Positions 32,865-44,552 of a stretch of DNA of 64,000 nucleotides are shown here, piece after piece (the first letter of the stretch is position 1; each line of letters begins with the position of its first letter). The stretch is from NCBI GenBank assembly GCA_009760885.1, contig CM019693.1:43859433-43923432 (forward strand), in the 5' to 3' direction. A program made the position numbers and the translations under genes. Source of the DNA: Achatina immaculata (Eukaryota; Mollusca; Gastropoda; Stylommatophora; Achatinidae). The notes under the pieces are model-generated. The model was not told where the DNA came from. It did no database searches and worked only from the letters and a program-made list of their open reading frames with translations.

Positions 32865-33599
32865 TCACCCCCGTACAAGCACCAACTGAATGACGATGAT
32901 GTGTGTGGATCTACTTGCAACATTTTATTTTTCACATCGTGCTGATTGGTGGTGGTGACAAGACTTACAGGGGCTTTCTTGAAGTCCTTGGGTCGGACTC
33001 ATGAAACAGGCAGCACAACCTTGGTAGGCTGAGCTCAACAGCCTGTTTGTCAGGGAGCCATCAAGATGTAGGATTCACTCCTAGACAACTGTCATTCTCC
33101 ATTCTTCACTGATGAGACATCCTTTTAGAAAAGTCTTTTTTCCCCCTCCAATGTTTAATCAAAGGACATAAGAGCTACACCGTTTGTAGATTATTGCATT
33201 TACCACAAACATGCCGCCAGAATCATGGCTATTATGAACTATGCCGTGCTATCACATATCCAGTTCTTACTGCAGTTTTTACTAACATAATTCACGGTTT
33301 TCTAGCATAGTTGTTTTCAGTTCCAAAATATGATTCTGAACAATAGAAAGTCATCATAAGCTATTTTTTATTTCTAAACTGAAAGCAGCAAAATAATCAT
33401 TCATTTCACCTTGTAGTTTTCTACTACAACTATTCTTCATCCATTACTTCTATTTGGTAACGTGTGTAATTTTTCTTCGGGTAAATTGTGTATGTTACTA
33501 TATAATCCTGAAGTTATTCCCTCGTCGAAACTATATGTAAAGTTACACCAGAGTCACGTGTCCTTGTAAATTACATCTAGTAAAGTAATCTTTGCAGAG

Positions 33600-33870
33600 A
33601 TTAGACAGATGACTGAACAACAACCAGTCTCATGGGTGATCATGAAAAGAAGATGGACATATGTTGGTCACGTGATGAAAAGAACCGATCAGAGAATCCC
33701 AAAACAAGCTATCAAGTGGAACACAACAGGCCAAAGAAAAAGAGGCAGACTACGTGAAACTCTGAAGAGGACTTTGTTAAGAGAAGCCAAATTAACAGGC
33801 ATAAAATCCCTTGATGAGGAAAAATTGGCGAACTAACTTGCGAGCCCTATGTGACGTTTAATGGCATGGG
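33600..33870 (+). mobile_element. LINE C-terminal fragment in duplication unit 1
   Basis: Reads EIRQMTEQQPVSWVIMKRRW, then TYVGHVMKRTDQRIPKQAIK and RKRGRLRETLKRTLLREAK. The same family as the minus-strand copy at 22130-22730. Confidence 0.85.
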
Positions 33871-34185
33871 AAGGATATGTAAATCAACGTGAAACTTTGT
33901 ATCATCAGCCGCCATACACTGAAGATACCTGAGGAGATGATACAAGCAGCTATGGATTTGTCCAGAGTGGGATGATAGTACTCTCAACTTCAGAGAGGAA
34001 AACGACGATGGAGAGTATGAACTAGGACAAAATCACAATCATTTCTTTCTCTTTCAAAAAATAAATACGACTCCGCCTGCTCCCCCACCCCCCTTTTAAA
34101 AAAATCCCACTCCTCCAATCAGTCCATATAATATGTGCCCCGTATTTGCACGCAGTAGGTGTATGAAGTGTTAATGCCTTCACAT

Positions 34186-34388
34186 TTCTAGGCCACTATT
34201 TGAGGTAGGAATGCCAGCATCTTGCTGGCTGCCTTCGTTTTCCCAGGGAAACCTCAGGTACCCATATTCAGAGGTTGGGTTGAGAACCCAGTGCCGGTCG
34301 GTCCAAAAATTCCACCAGAATGCGAAATCAAACCAGAGACCTTTTGACTGGCAGACGAGTGCCCTAACTACTACACCACGACGGAACC
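34186..34388 (-). mobile_element. tRNA-derived SINE in duplication unit 2
   Basis: Copy of 32661-32864, one A shorter. Confidence 0.75.
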
Positions 34389-35123
34389 TCACCCCCGTAC
34401 AAGCACCAACTGAATGACGATGATGTGTGTGGATCTACTTGCAACATTTTATTTTTCACATCGTGCTGATTGGTGGTGGTGACAAGACTTACAGGGGCTT
34501 TCTTGAAGTCCTTGGGTCGGACTCATGAAACAGGCAGCACAACCTTGGTAGGCTGAGCTCAACAGCCTGTTTGTCAGGGAGCCATCAAGATGTAGGATTC
34601 ACTCCTAGACAACTGTCATTCTCCATTCTTCACTGATGAGACATCCTTTTAGAAAAGTCTTTTTTCCCCCTCCAATGTTTAATCAAAGGACATAAGAGCT
34701 ACACCGTTTGTAGATTATTGCATTTACCACAAACATGCCGCCAGAATCATGGCTATTATGAACTATGCCGTGCTATCACATATCCAGTTCTTACTGCAGT
34801 TTTTACTAACATAATTCACGGTTTTCTAGCATAGTTGTTTTCAGTTCCAAAATATGATTCTGAACAATAGAAAGTCATCATAAGCTATTTTTTATTTCTA
34901 AACTGAAAGCAGCAAAATAATCATTCATTTCACCTTGTAGTTTTCTACTACAACTATTCTTCATCCATTACTTCTATTTGGTAACGTGTGTAATTTTTCT
35001 TCGGGTAAATTGTGTATGTTACTATATAATCCTGAAGTTATTCCCTCGTCGAAACTATATGTAAAGTTACACCAGAGTCACGTGTCCTTGTAAATTACAT
35101 CTAGTAAAGTAATCTTTGCAGAG

Positions 35124-35394
35124 ATTAGACAGATGACTGAACAACAACCAGTCTCATGGGTGATCATGAAAAGAAGATGGACATATGTTGGTCACGTGAT
35201 GAAAAGAACCGATCAGAGAATCCCAAAACAAGCTATCAAGTGGAACACAACAGGCCAAAGAAAAAGAGGCAGACTACGTGAAACTCTGAAGAGGACTTTG
35301 TTAAGAGAAGCCAAATTAACAGGCATAAAATCCCTTGATGAGGAAAAATTGGCGAACTAACTTGCGAGCCCTATGTGACGTTTAATGGCATGGG
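35124..35394 (+). mobile_element. LINE C-terminal fragment in duplication unit 2
   Basis: Copy of 33600-33870. Confidence 0.85.
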
Positions 35395-35401
35395 AAGGAT
35401 A

Positions 35402-35894
35402 TAAGAAAGCAATCTTTGCCGTTTCATTTTGTAAACTTGCTTAGCTCGGCGATAGCCCACAACTTAATCAACAGCGGTACGTGTAGTTCCATAGCGAAAG
35501 TCATGAGAATGAAGCACTCAGACACAACTCTACAATCAAGGGAAAAATTCATGGCAAAGGAAGCACTGCGGGGACAGTCAGAGATACTTGCGGTGGGAGT
35601 GGCGGGGGGGGGGGGGGGACACCGGCCAAAGGATACAGGAAAAGAAATGATAAAGTACAGCATAATACAGGGAATCATGATCGACCATGCTCATCTCCAC
35701 GGCACTTGATGATGATGATGTAATTTAATCAGCGCTTTAAAAAACACTTCCTATACCATCCCTTCGTGTACTGTATCATTTACTTTAAAACACGTAATGT
35801 TCTCTCTTATGTTTTCAACTCTATCTTTGTACTAGGCACCTAAAACTTTTCACTTCCAAGATTTTCCAAATAATACGCTCAGTTAAGTTGATTA
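35402..35894. other. unassigned, possible LINE tail
   Basis: A G12 run lies near 35607-35618. At 35690-35720 HGT, stop, GATGATGATGATG resembles the ...RHGT-stop-(GAT)n end of the LINE at 25 kb, but the upstream peptide is not recognisable. Confidence 0.35.
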
Positions 35895-36306
35895 TAACGA
35901 TCCTTAGGTTACCTCTTATAAATGTAAAACCCCCTGTTTCTATGACATTACGGCCCGTTTTTTCCATGACCTTCGGCATATGAAAGTGTAATGTGGTCAG
36001 TATCAGCCTGGCCGGTTACCGTCCCAGGTAAAGCCATTTTCAGAGGCTAGGTGACCCCGGGGCCTTTTTTGGAGTGTACTAGAAAAAAAAAAAACCAACT
36101 ACTGGGACTCAACCAGATTCTTATAAATGTAACAAACACTAAAGCGATGTCTAAATTACCTCTTATAAATGTAACAAACACTAAAATGATATCTAAGTTA
36201 CATTTATAAATGTAACAAACACTAAAATGATCCATAAGTTACCTCTTATAAATGTAACAAAAATCCCTAAGTTACTTCTTATAAATGTAACAAACACTAA
36301 AACGAT
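35895..36306. repeat. 42 bp minisatellite split by a SINE
   Basis: Unit contains CTTATAAATGTAACAAACAC and AAGTTACCT. One unit lies left of 35931 and about five lie right of 36116, with the SINE fragment between. Confidence 0.85.
35931..36116 (-). mobile_element. SINE fragment inserted in the 42 bp array
   Basis: The minus strand carries the family body (GGTTGAGTCCCAGTAGTTGG, GGCCCCGGGGTCACC, ACGGTAACCGGCCAGG, TTCATATGCCGAAGG) but lacks the A box. Because the flanks are repeats, a target-site duplication cannot be told from array sequence. Confidence 0.75.
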
Positions 36307-36640
36307 CCTACTCGCAGAAACGACACTTGCGAAGTTAACTGGCACACAAATCGATCCTCTTACACACTGTATTAAGTCCACAAAACAAACTGTGAAATCC
36401 ACTGATGTGATTTGTTAGGCTGTGAAACTCCGACTAACACTGGCGTAAGTTTCCTCCATCAGAATTTTCTTGATGTTGAAACTCACAAACAATTTTGTAA
36501 ATAGAAAAGTATAGTCGACAAGAGGGAACATCCAAACTGAAACACGCGTACGTTTGTAAACACGCTTTTTTTTTTTATTTGAAGAGAAAGGAAAAAAATT
36601 CGTCGCAATGGAAGCTCTGTATGCTCTCAGCTTGCACGGA
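36307..36640. other. unassigned, nothing seen
   Basis: AT-rich non-repetitive sequence. Confidence 0.45.
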
Positions 36641-36915
36641 ACAGAAATGATTGTTGGCGGGCGCAGCTGAACCGTACACTAGAAGAAGTGAGGGGAGCCG
36701 AGAGTCGCACAATTTACGCCGGCCTATATTTCCTGGCGGTTCTCCGCGTCTCCAGTTTTCCGGTCATGCAACGAAAATTCCGGCCGGGAAAACAAAACAA
36801 AACGGGGGGAGCCGCGCTATTTCAGTGGCCTCGCATAGCCAGGCCCTGTTCTGTTTGTTCGCTGACTTTAAGCCGGTTCATGGCGTCTCTCCGACTACGT
36901 GCATCAGTTTACTAT
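36641..36915. other. CpG-dense block
   Basis: About two dozen CpGs in 270 bp (GCGGGCGCAG, ACGCCGGCC, CTCCGCGTCTCC, ATTCCGGCCGGG and others), standing out from AT-rich flanks. It could be a promoter or first exon, or a weathered element. No supported frame or splice site. Confidence 0.4.
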
Positions 36916-37489
36916 TTGGTGCAGTATTTCTACCGACACGATTTTTCTGTTATCTGCGGTTTTAAAAAATACATCCTTACTGTGAAACGATATTAGCGTA
37001 CTATAATCTTCCATAGCAAACTTGTAGGTGTGTCTAGGGGCTGACTGCCCCAACTGGGCGAACGGGCCTAGGGGTTTAAGGCAAATAAAAACAATAACAT
37101 AAAAACTTTGTATTCTATATCAGGAGATGAACAATATACGTAGGAGGAAGCGGGGGCCTATACATAGTTCCGCCTGGTGATGGTTAATCCGCCCCTGCAG
37201 TCTGATGAAACCATTCAGCGACAGCACTTGTGCAGAACCAAAGCAGTTAACTCTTTCAATCTCAGACAACACTAGCAATGTTTGTAGACCTTGCACATCT
37301 ACATCAATCAATGCTCACATCCATAATTAGGCAAACTGTAAATAAAATGAGAAGAAACACTTTGCTAACCCCACCAATATTTTTTTAAATTGCAGAATAA
37401 CTTCCTTCAAGTTCCTTTCTACAAAAATTTCTCATCAAAATTTATTCTGGCACATAGGAATTAATTCTGGGACTGACAGGGTTAAATAC
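36916..37489. other. unassigned, nothing seen
   Basis: No feature that I can support. Confidence 0.45.
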
Positions 37490-38730
37490 ATCTTTTTCTA
37501 ACACTCAGCGAAGTTTATAAATGCATTCTATAAAAAGTCACCTGGACTTGAAGAAATCAGCACTAAGACATTACACTACGTAGCACCTGTTATTATAAAT
37601 ACACTAAAATATCCTTATAATCAGTGCATTGCTAAAAGCTGCTTTCCCGAAGCTCTTCAAACTGTAAAAGTGTGCCCCCTTTTAAAATCTAGTTCATGCA
37701 GTAATCTCCCCTCTGCTTAGACCAATCCCTGTTCTATCGTCTCTGTCAAAACCGCTGCAGGAACACAGACAAAAGGTAACTTTTACTACATATGCAAGAA
37801 AATAATTTACTAATTGATAGTCAGTCAAGTTTTAGGTTTAAACATTCCTGTCACACAGCTCTTACTAATATGACAGAAGACCTGGCTTTCAAATACAGAG
37901 TGCAGCATGAACACGCCTCCCATCTCTGAGTGCAAACGAAGAAAGGTGGCCGGCTTTTTCCTGTGCCATCCAGTATAAATGATAATAAAATGTGAGGTAC
38001 TGTTTTTATTGACTTTAATAAAACTTTTGATATAACTGACCATTGAAATCTTGAAAAAAAAATGGACATTTAATAAAACACACCCTGACCTAACAAAATA
38101 TATTATGTCGTGTCTGTCAGGTAAATAACAGGTTGTATGATTCAAGAACTCTGTACTGAATTCATCTCTCCATGATACCGGTGCTTCACAAGGCTCTTTT
38201 TCTTATTTATGTTAATGAGCTACTACTTCTATATTAAGAAATCATCACGTGACAAATTTGCCGATGACTGTACAGTTTGCACTCGCGGCTACCAAGTGCA
38301 TGGAATACAAATCTAAAAAGTGAAATAAATAATCTAATTAAATGGAGCGGCAACAATGATAAAGTGATAAACACAGACAAAGCAAAACACATGCTCGTTA
38401 CGACATGGCCACAGTTACTAGTTTAATAATAATAATAATAATAACACTATAATTGTGTGCTGGAACTACACAGATTGTAAATGTTAGCGAACATAAAACT
38501 TTAGGTCTTGCTATTGGGCAACACTTAACTTGGAACTCGCATGCGCAGAGTTTGACTACACTCACAGAACAAACAAAAATTATCAGCCAAAATTAAGATG
38601 ATGTTCTTACCCCCCCCCCCCGACCCCCAACTGAATGCCAAGCTTCAAGTTTCTCACTAAGCTCCACTATGACAAGATACCGCAGTCGATTCTTACCCGC
38701 TTAAGCCAGGGTATTGTGACAGTCTACGTT
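37490..38730 (+). mobile_element. old, decayed LINE (reverse transcriptase region)
   Basis: Scattered frames keep reverse transcriptase order: KSPGLDEISTKTLHYVAPVI, SSFRFKHSCHTALTNMTEDL, GTVFIDFNKTFDITDH, GASQGSFSY-like, KFADDCTVC, NTDKAKHMLVTTW, NVSEHKTLGLAIGQHLTWNS. It is the same family as 57796-59265, where the corresponding phrases are FADDCTVYT and VSEHKTLGLMTDHHLSWNHH, but much more decayed. An extra segment at about 37890-37975 has no counterpart in the other copy. A poly-C run is near 38611-38620. Confidence 0.85.
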
Positions 38731-39663
38731 AAGAAACAATTTGTGGAAATGAATTAGGGTCTTGACCATGGACGGCCCACCAACACTAGCATACAAATGT
38801 GTGACTAAAGCAGGCAAACTGACAGGGCCCCATTTTTGTGGTTAAAAGTTGGAAAACATCACGTCTAAAGTGACCGCACTTCACATTTTTCAAACGGTGA
38901 CATATTTTTGTTCCTCCTCTTTACTTCGGTCGCCATTTCCCATAGTTACATTGCTTCTCACTTTCATAAGGTTTCAAATACTTTAAATCTTCTGTTAATT
39001 TTTTAAAACCTTTTCTTAACGAGCTGTCTTGAAACTAAACTGATCTTCCTCGTATTAATTTAAATAAAGCCTTCATACCCCCCTCCCCCCAAGTTTCCAG
39101 TAAGTTTACCTTTGACCCCCAACTACGAGTTTCTCGCTGTACTATAAAGCACAGTATATTTGCTTGTAGTTTAGGCTAGTGATACGGGCACTGTCAACAG
39201 AGAATAGGCAGGTCTCCAAACTTCTCGCCCAGTTAGACATCCGGACCCCCAGCCTAAGTCGCGGGTTCAGGCGAAACTCACTCCCAATAACCCGAGAAGT
39301 AAAATTATCGCAGTTACATCATGAGACCTCACAAGCATGGAAGGTCATAGGGCAGTAGTTTCCCGTCTCAAGCAGAGATCCTCTTTAGGGTCGCGTGGGG
39401 GGATTCTGATGTAGGGTCACGATAACAGATGAAAAATGTTTTTTAATGTTTTTTTTAATTCATGTTAAGGAATTACAACCACTTCAAGTTTTCAGATCTA
39501 AACATCCACAGTCAGATTCGATATCATTTTTCTTCAAGTTTCAATATTAAAAAAAAAAAAAACATTGTTTCATGGGTCACTGATAAAGTGGGACTGGAAA
39601 ATGTTGGGTTTGTCAGATAAGAAACAACGAGGCTTCACCACAGTAAAGGGATAGAATTGTATT
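38731..39663. other. unassigned stretch
   Basis: No supported gene. CAGTAGTTTCCCGTCTCAAGC near 39351 vaguely resembles a hAT end but has no partner. Confidence 0.4.
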
Positions 39664-40020
39664 TTATCTTCTGACAGAATTCAATGTGGCAGTCTGTCTT
39701 TTGATAGAGCTCAGTACTGTATCTTTTGATAGACCTCAGTACTGCATCTTTTGATAGAGCTCAGTACTGTATCTTTTGATAGAGCTCAGTACTGCATCTT
39801 TTGATAGAGCTCAGTACTGTGTCTTTTGATAGAGCTCAGTGTTATATCTTTTGTATAGCTCAGTATTGTTTCTTTTGACAGAGTCGATATTGTTTCTTTT
39901 GACAGAGTCAGTGTTGTTGTTTTTTTTTACAGAGTCAATGTTGTTTCTTTTGACAGAGTCAGTATTGTTACTTTTGACAAAGCCAGTGTTGTTTCTTTTG
40001 ACAGAGTCAGTGTTGTGTTG
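39664..40020. repeat. 25 bp then 24 bp minisatellite
   Basis: The left part has CTTTTGATAGAGCTCAGTAC; from about 39866 the unit becomes TCTTTTGACAGAGTCAGT with a GTTGTT segment. The change is abrupt, so two sub-arrays are joined. Confidence 0.9.
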
Positions 40021-40065
40021 TATCTTACGTCTCTTGATGTTGGTTAAGTTGACAAGTGCGACAGA

Positions 40066-40066
40066 A

Positions 40067-40099
<33 letters not shown>

Positions 40100-40165
40100 T
40101 TTGGGGGGGGGGGGGTGGGAGGAAAAAAAGTGGTTGGTGGTGGGGGTGGGGGAGGGAGAGAAGAA
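40066..40165. repeat. (TG)n, poly-G and G-rich tract
   Basis: (TG)n at 40069-40098 is followed by G11 and GGTGGGGGTGGGGGAGGG. Confidence 0.9.
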
Positions 40166-40929
40166 GGTTGTCAGAATTTCCCTGGTGTTCACTCTTCGAC
40201 GAAAGGCAAAGCGTGGAGCACGTGGTTTCAGCGTGAAAAAAAAACATCATTAAGTGAAGAACGTTACACGTGCCACCAGAAGGAAGCTCTGCAAGAACAA
40301 GCAACCGCTGAGGCTGACAGCAGGAAGCAAGCTACGACCTGACTCAGATACAACACATGCGCTGGGAAATATCTTATTTTAAAACGGCCCTTGAAGTCTT
40401 TTAATTCGTATACGCTTGAGACAGACAATCGATATGTTCACATTCTCGATATTCTTCAGTGTCTAAAATATCTTTGATAACCAGTTTCCGACTTTGCAGG
40501 TTTTTTAGATGTTTTTTTTTTATGTAAAGAGAGCAAGGAAAAGCCTCCTAAGAAACAATCTAAATTACAACAGGAAAAATGATCAATTCATATCATTTCA
40601 CATGCTTACACAAGCTGAGTTCCCTTTGTAAACTAAATTTGTTTCTTTATTTTTTAATACTAGAATGAGAAGATGCAAAAAAAAAAAAAAAATTAAGCAG
40701 AAAATATCATTTTAAATTGTGCATTCCTTTTAAGGAAGATGAGTAGGGATACAAACCAGCTGATACTCACAGACGAATGTTTTTGGTTTTTTTTTTTTGC
40801 TAGGAAAAAAAATGGTTGATGAAAGCAATGTTCCCTCTAAGTATAATATTGTTATTGTGTATTTCTCTTGTAATGACTGATAGTAGAAGTGTTCTTTGGT
40901 TCTCTGATCACAGCGCCTCGAGGTTTCAC
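40166..40929. other. unassigned, nothing seen
   Basis: Contains A runs near 40677-40692. No supported gene. Confidence 0.45.
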
Positions 40930-42096
40930 AAACATTACAGCATATGCTAGACCAGAGCAAGTCCGATGAAATGTTCTCTGAGTTCATTTATTCTGTCAAA
41001 CAAGATCAAGATGTATTCTCGACGTCACTTGGATTGAATCACTTAATCATTTGTTCACAATATCAAACTCTATCATATTCTACATACAGCATTTCGTCAA
41101 TGTTCTCAACTTCAAGATATTCTACACGTGATACAAGGACGATTCTAAACTCTATTTTCTAACAGATCTGCAACACGTGGTCAACTATTTTCTCGTCTAA
41201 AATCACTTTACTCGAAGTTCTAAAAGTATCAACTCTTCTTAATCACTTGAACCACTTGAAACACATCTTCAGTCTAATACTACTTCTGATTCTATAGCGT
41301 CTCGTTCTCTTGTTCTTCTGTTCTTCTCCGACCGTTCTCTTGTCTGTTTGATTCTCTCTTCCTCCGCTGTCTCAATCGGCCTTGGCTTACTGGCCGTCTT
41401 TGGTCGGACGATTCCACACTATCCTCCCTCTCTGTCTGCTGTTCCTCTCTGATCCTTTGTTCTTCTGTCTGCTGTTCTTCTCTTCTCGGTCTACTTCTGA
41501 CGACCCCCCTCACTTGTCCGCTAGCCTCTGGACTTCCTCTTCTTCGGGGCTCCTTCCTTCTCGTGCTCCTTACTTTGACCTCTGGACCGGTCTCTAATAA
41601 CTGACCGTCCTTGTTCCTCCGTCTTCGGGTTCCGTCCTCTCCAACTGCCCCGTGACTTATATGTCGTAAGTTAGTTGTTCAATAGGTCACGCCTCTAAAT
41701 ATTTAATTGGTCAGCTGGCCGAGTTGGTCAATCCTTTATTTAAAAACCGTGTGCAATAGCGTCCTAAGATTAGCAAGCTAATATGTGTCAGTCTGTGTCA
41801 ACTCCGTCTATACAACTGTCATTTACCTAAGTCATTATCTTGCTCTTTCATGTCGGAGGTTTGATTGTGTCCTCGCCTTTCACTGTGCCTGTCTCTTCTA
41901 TTCGTCTTTTCTATCCTGTTTACTTGTGTCAGCGTCTAGTCATACTAATGCCATGGAAGTTTGTTGTTCTACCTTGCTCTAATTTTTCTATTTACTTTTT
42001 CTGTTGATATTAGATGTTACTATTATGCCTACAATATATTTATAATCATATTCATTAATAATAATAATAATTATTATTATTATTTACAAGGCCAGG
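40930..42096 (-). mobile_element. probable solo LTR related to the 47.8 kb element
   Basis: On the minus strand it begins TGTAGCCTGGCCTTGTAAAT and an ATT-rich run, as does the LTR at 47842 (TGTAGCATAGCCTTGTAAGT). It then has a GAGGCGTGACCTATTGAAC segment like GAGGCGTGGTCTATGGAAC, a purine-rich AGA/GAA section, and near its end GAATAAATGAACTCAGAGAAC like ATATAAATGAACTAAAAC. The exact right end and target duplication were not found. Confidence 0.5.
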
Positions 42097-42784
42097 CTAC
42101 ATAAGACGCACGCGGGAGCGTGGGTGCAGTGACAAACAAGAAAATATTGCCGCGTAAAAAATAAATAAATAAATTTTCCTTTTAAATTTCCCGATGTTAC
42201 TCTGTGCTATATTAGCACTGAAAAAAAAATAAGATAGCGTTATATGAGTTTGTTTTCATAATTTCTTTTAGCATTATATGAGTCTGTTTTCATAATTTCT
42301 TTTAGCGTTACATGAGTTTGTTTTGCTAATTTCTTTCAATTTTAGTTTTGGTTCTGCCTATGACAACTTTGTATTTCACTGTGTTGTTTTACGTTACGGC
42401 CCACTTTTGTGCATTAAAAAAAAAAATAATACACTTGCACACGCGTTCAAAATTCTGCACACGAACAGTAAAATCTAATGAGTGAAATCCATTTTTGTTT
42501 GTTTGTTTGTTTTTGTTTGATGTTCACGATTAGTCGAGATATGAGAATCCCTGGTCTTGAAGACGCCCACACAGAGATCGGCATTGAGATAAAAATGAGA
42601 GGGGGTTAAAGAGTTGATCGGTGGAGATATAGCCCGACCGTTAGCACAGGCCGGGATGAGAACCAAGGGACTTAACTGCCGATAAGCGCATCTGTTCTTG
42701 TTGGACAAAGACTCGAATGGCGGCCTTAAATACAGAGCTGGGGTTGAATGGGATAGCGGTCAGTCCTCCATAGTTGGACTGTTT
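42097..42784. other. unassigned stretch
   Basis: A short repeated phrase TATGAGTTTGTTTTCATAATT occurs three times near 42245-42330 with changes. Otherwise nothing is seen. Confidence 0.45.
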
Positions 42785-42893
42785 GCGTCAGGGTTGGCGA
42801 ATCATAGTCGACAAGACCTCATTCTTGATGCTCTTGGGAATAGACTAGTCTGGCCAAAGGAATAGGGATCGTAGTGGGAAGGCGAAACGAAAA
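42785..42893 (-). mobile_element. decayed Rep-A fragment
   Basis: GCGTCAGGGTTGGCGAATCA ... GACAAGACC ... CTTGGGAATAGACTAGTCTGGCC ... AGGGATCGTAGTGG matches minus-strand Rep-A in order, with many changes. Confidence 0.55.
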
Positions 42894-42945
42894 GCATATA
42901 ACAGGGACACAACACAAACATCTCTTCTGAGGGTGAAGAAGAAGA

Positions 42946-43338
42946 GTGAATGAATGATCTTTATTTTAAAAGGGTGAAGGTTTGGGCGCCCAGGCCCGTC
43001 TTACGTTCATACATACTACAGAAGAAGAAGAAGAAGAAGAAGAAGAAATGAATGATCTTTATTTTTAAAGAGTGAAGGTTTGGCGCCCAGGCCCGTCTTA
43101 CGTTCATACATACTACAGAAGAAGAAAGAAGAAGAAGAAATGAATGATCTTTATTTTTAAAGAGTGAAGGTTTGGGCGCACAGGCCCGTCTTACATCCAT
43201 GCATACTACAGAAGAAGAAAGAAGAAAAAGAAGAATGAATGATTGAATGAATGAATGATCTTTATTTTAAAAGAGTGAAGGTTTGGCGCCCAGGCCCGTC
43301 TTACGTTCATACATACTACAGAAGAAGAAGAAGAAGAA
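42946..43338 (-). mobile_element. four tandem LINE 3' tails separated by (GAA)n
   Basis: Copies start near 42948, 43048, 43141 and 43233. Each reads, on the minus strand, GTATGAACGTAAGACGGGCC, the GGCGCCCAAACCTTCAC segment and AATAAAGATCATTCATTC. They are head-to-tail with GAA repeats between, which points to tandem duplication of one insertion. Confidence 0.85.
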
Positions 43339-43769
43339 TGACGGTTGTACATGACTTGAATGAATTTGTTTGAGCCCTGATAAATATTCTCAAGCTGGTG
43401 TAGACTTATGTATCTAACTAGGAGTCAGACAGGCAGATCCATACACTCGGGCGTCTATCTACTAGGCCAGCCAGCGGTTCCAAACCTTTCTTGAGCGAAA
43501 TCAGGAATGATTCGTGGCGCACGACCCAAGAAGAAAATATTTAAAAACAAAACAAAACAAAAATTACTGAAATTCAACAAAAATGAAGCTATATTATCTC
43601 CGTGTCTTTAACTTGAACCAACTTTCCCACTAATCACTCACACACATATACATACAAAAATATACACACGAATATCACTTCCCAAATAATCCAACATTTT
43701 TCGAATTATTATGACATTTTTTTTTAAAATAAAAAATAAAACATTCGGTTGTGAGCAAGATGGCCTGCG
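43339..43769. other. unassigned stretch
   Basis: CAGCGGTTCCAAACCT near 43472 resembles one hAT end, but no inverted partner is found. Otherwise AT-rich. Confidence 0.4.
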
Positions 43770-43950
43770 GCTGATGCGTCCATTTGCAGATCATCAGAGG
43801 TGTTTTGCAGCCATCTTCACCTTGATCTTCCTCTCTTTCTTTTTCCCATTATGTACCCTTCTAAGACTTGTCTTCTCTAAATTATCATGACGTTTAATAT
43901 GCTCAAAACAATTTAAAAACAACTACATTTAAATGAATATTAGCGTGTGT
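43770..43950 (-). mobile_element. LINE C-terminal fragment
   Basis: The minus strand matches 55675-55835: CATGATAATTTAGAGAAGAC, AAGGGTACATAATGGG, then ATCTGCAAATGGACGCATCA. Peptide remnants are HDNLEKT and NLQMDASA-like. Confidence 0.75.
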
Positions 43951-44016
43951 ACTGTTTTTATTTTAAACATAAAATATTATTACTATGTACCGTGATTTTT
44001 TTACCTTTAATTTTCC

Positions 44017-44552
44017 AGGCAGTACCAAGTTCTCTAATTTCTGTCATCTCATGATATGTCCAAGTTCTCTAACTTCTGTCTTCTCATGATATGTCCAAGT
44101 TCTATAACTTCTATCTTCTCATGACATGTCCAAGTTCTCTGAGTTCTGTTTTCTCATGACATGTCCAAGTTCTCTAACTTCTGTCTTCTCATAACATGTC
44201 CAAGTTCTCTAACTTCTGTCTTCTCATGACATGTCCAAGTTCTCTAACTTCTGTCTTCTCATAACATGTCCAAGTTCTCTAACTTCTGTCTTCTCATGAC
44301 ATATCCAAGTTCTCTAACTTCTGTCTTCTCATAACATGTCCAAGTTCTCTAACTTCTGTCTTCTCATGACATGTCCAAGTTCTCTAACTTTTGTCTTCTC
44401 ATGACATATCCAAGTTCTCTAACTTCTGTCTTCTCATAACATGTCCAAGTTCTATAACTTCTGTCTTCTCATAACATGTCCAAGTTCTCTAACTTCTGTC
44501 TTCTTATGACATGTCCAAGTTCTCTAACTTCTGTCTTCTCATTTCATGTCCA
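44017..44552. repeat. 35 bp minisatellite grown from LINE codons, about 15 copies
   Basis: Unit GTCCAAGTTCTCTAACTTCT plus GTCTTCTCATGACAT. The minus-strand reading MRRQKLENLDM is continuous in frame with the LINE fragment that starts at 44553 (KLLGHEMRRQKLENLDM), so the founder monomer is LINE coding sequence. Confidence 0.92.

Larger units (their letters stand above)
32353..33877. repeat. tandem segmental duplication, unit 1 (about 1.5 kb)
   Basis: This 1525 bp block is repeated immediately as 33878-35401. The only difference I noticed is one missing A (in the 'ccaaaaa' run near 32780). It carries a minus-strand SINE and a plus-strand LINE end. A GATAT microhomology is at the joints. Confidence 0.9.
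33878..35401. repeat. tandem segmental duplication, unit 2
   Basis: Near-identical copy of 32353-33877. The extreme similarity means either a very recent event or an assembly artefact such as an uncollapsed haplotype overlap. Confidence 0.9.

Noticed and set aside
32965..33080. Exon ending at CCCCT|GTAAGT on the minus strand
   Set aside because: Stops occur in all frames upstream and no acceptor is evident.
39351..39372. Possible hAT terminal repeat (CAGTAGTTTCCCGTC)
   Set aside because: No inverted partner or 8 bp duplication found within reach.
43472..43488. Possible hAT terminal repeat (CAGCGGTTCCAAACCT)
   Set aside because: No partner end located.
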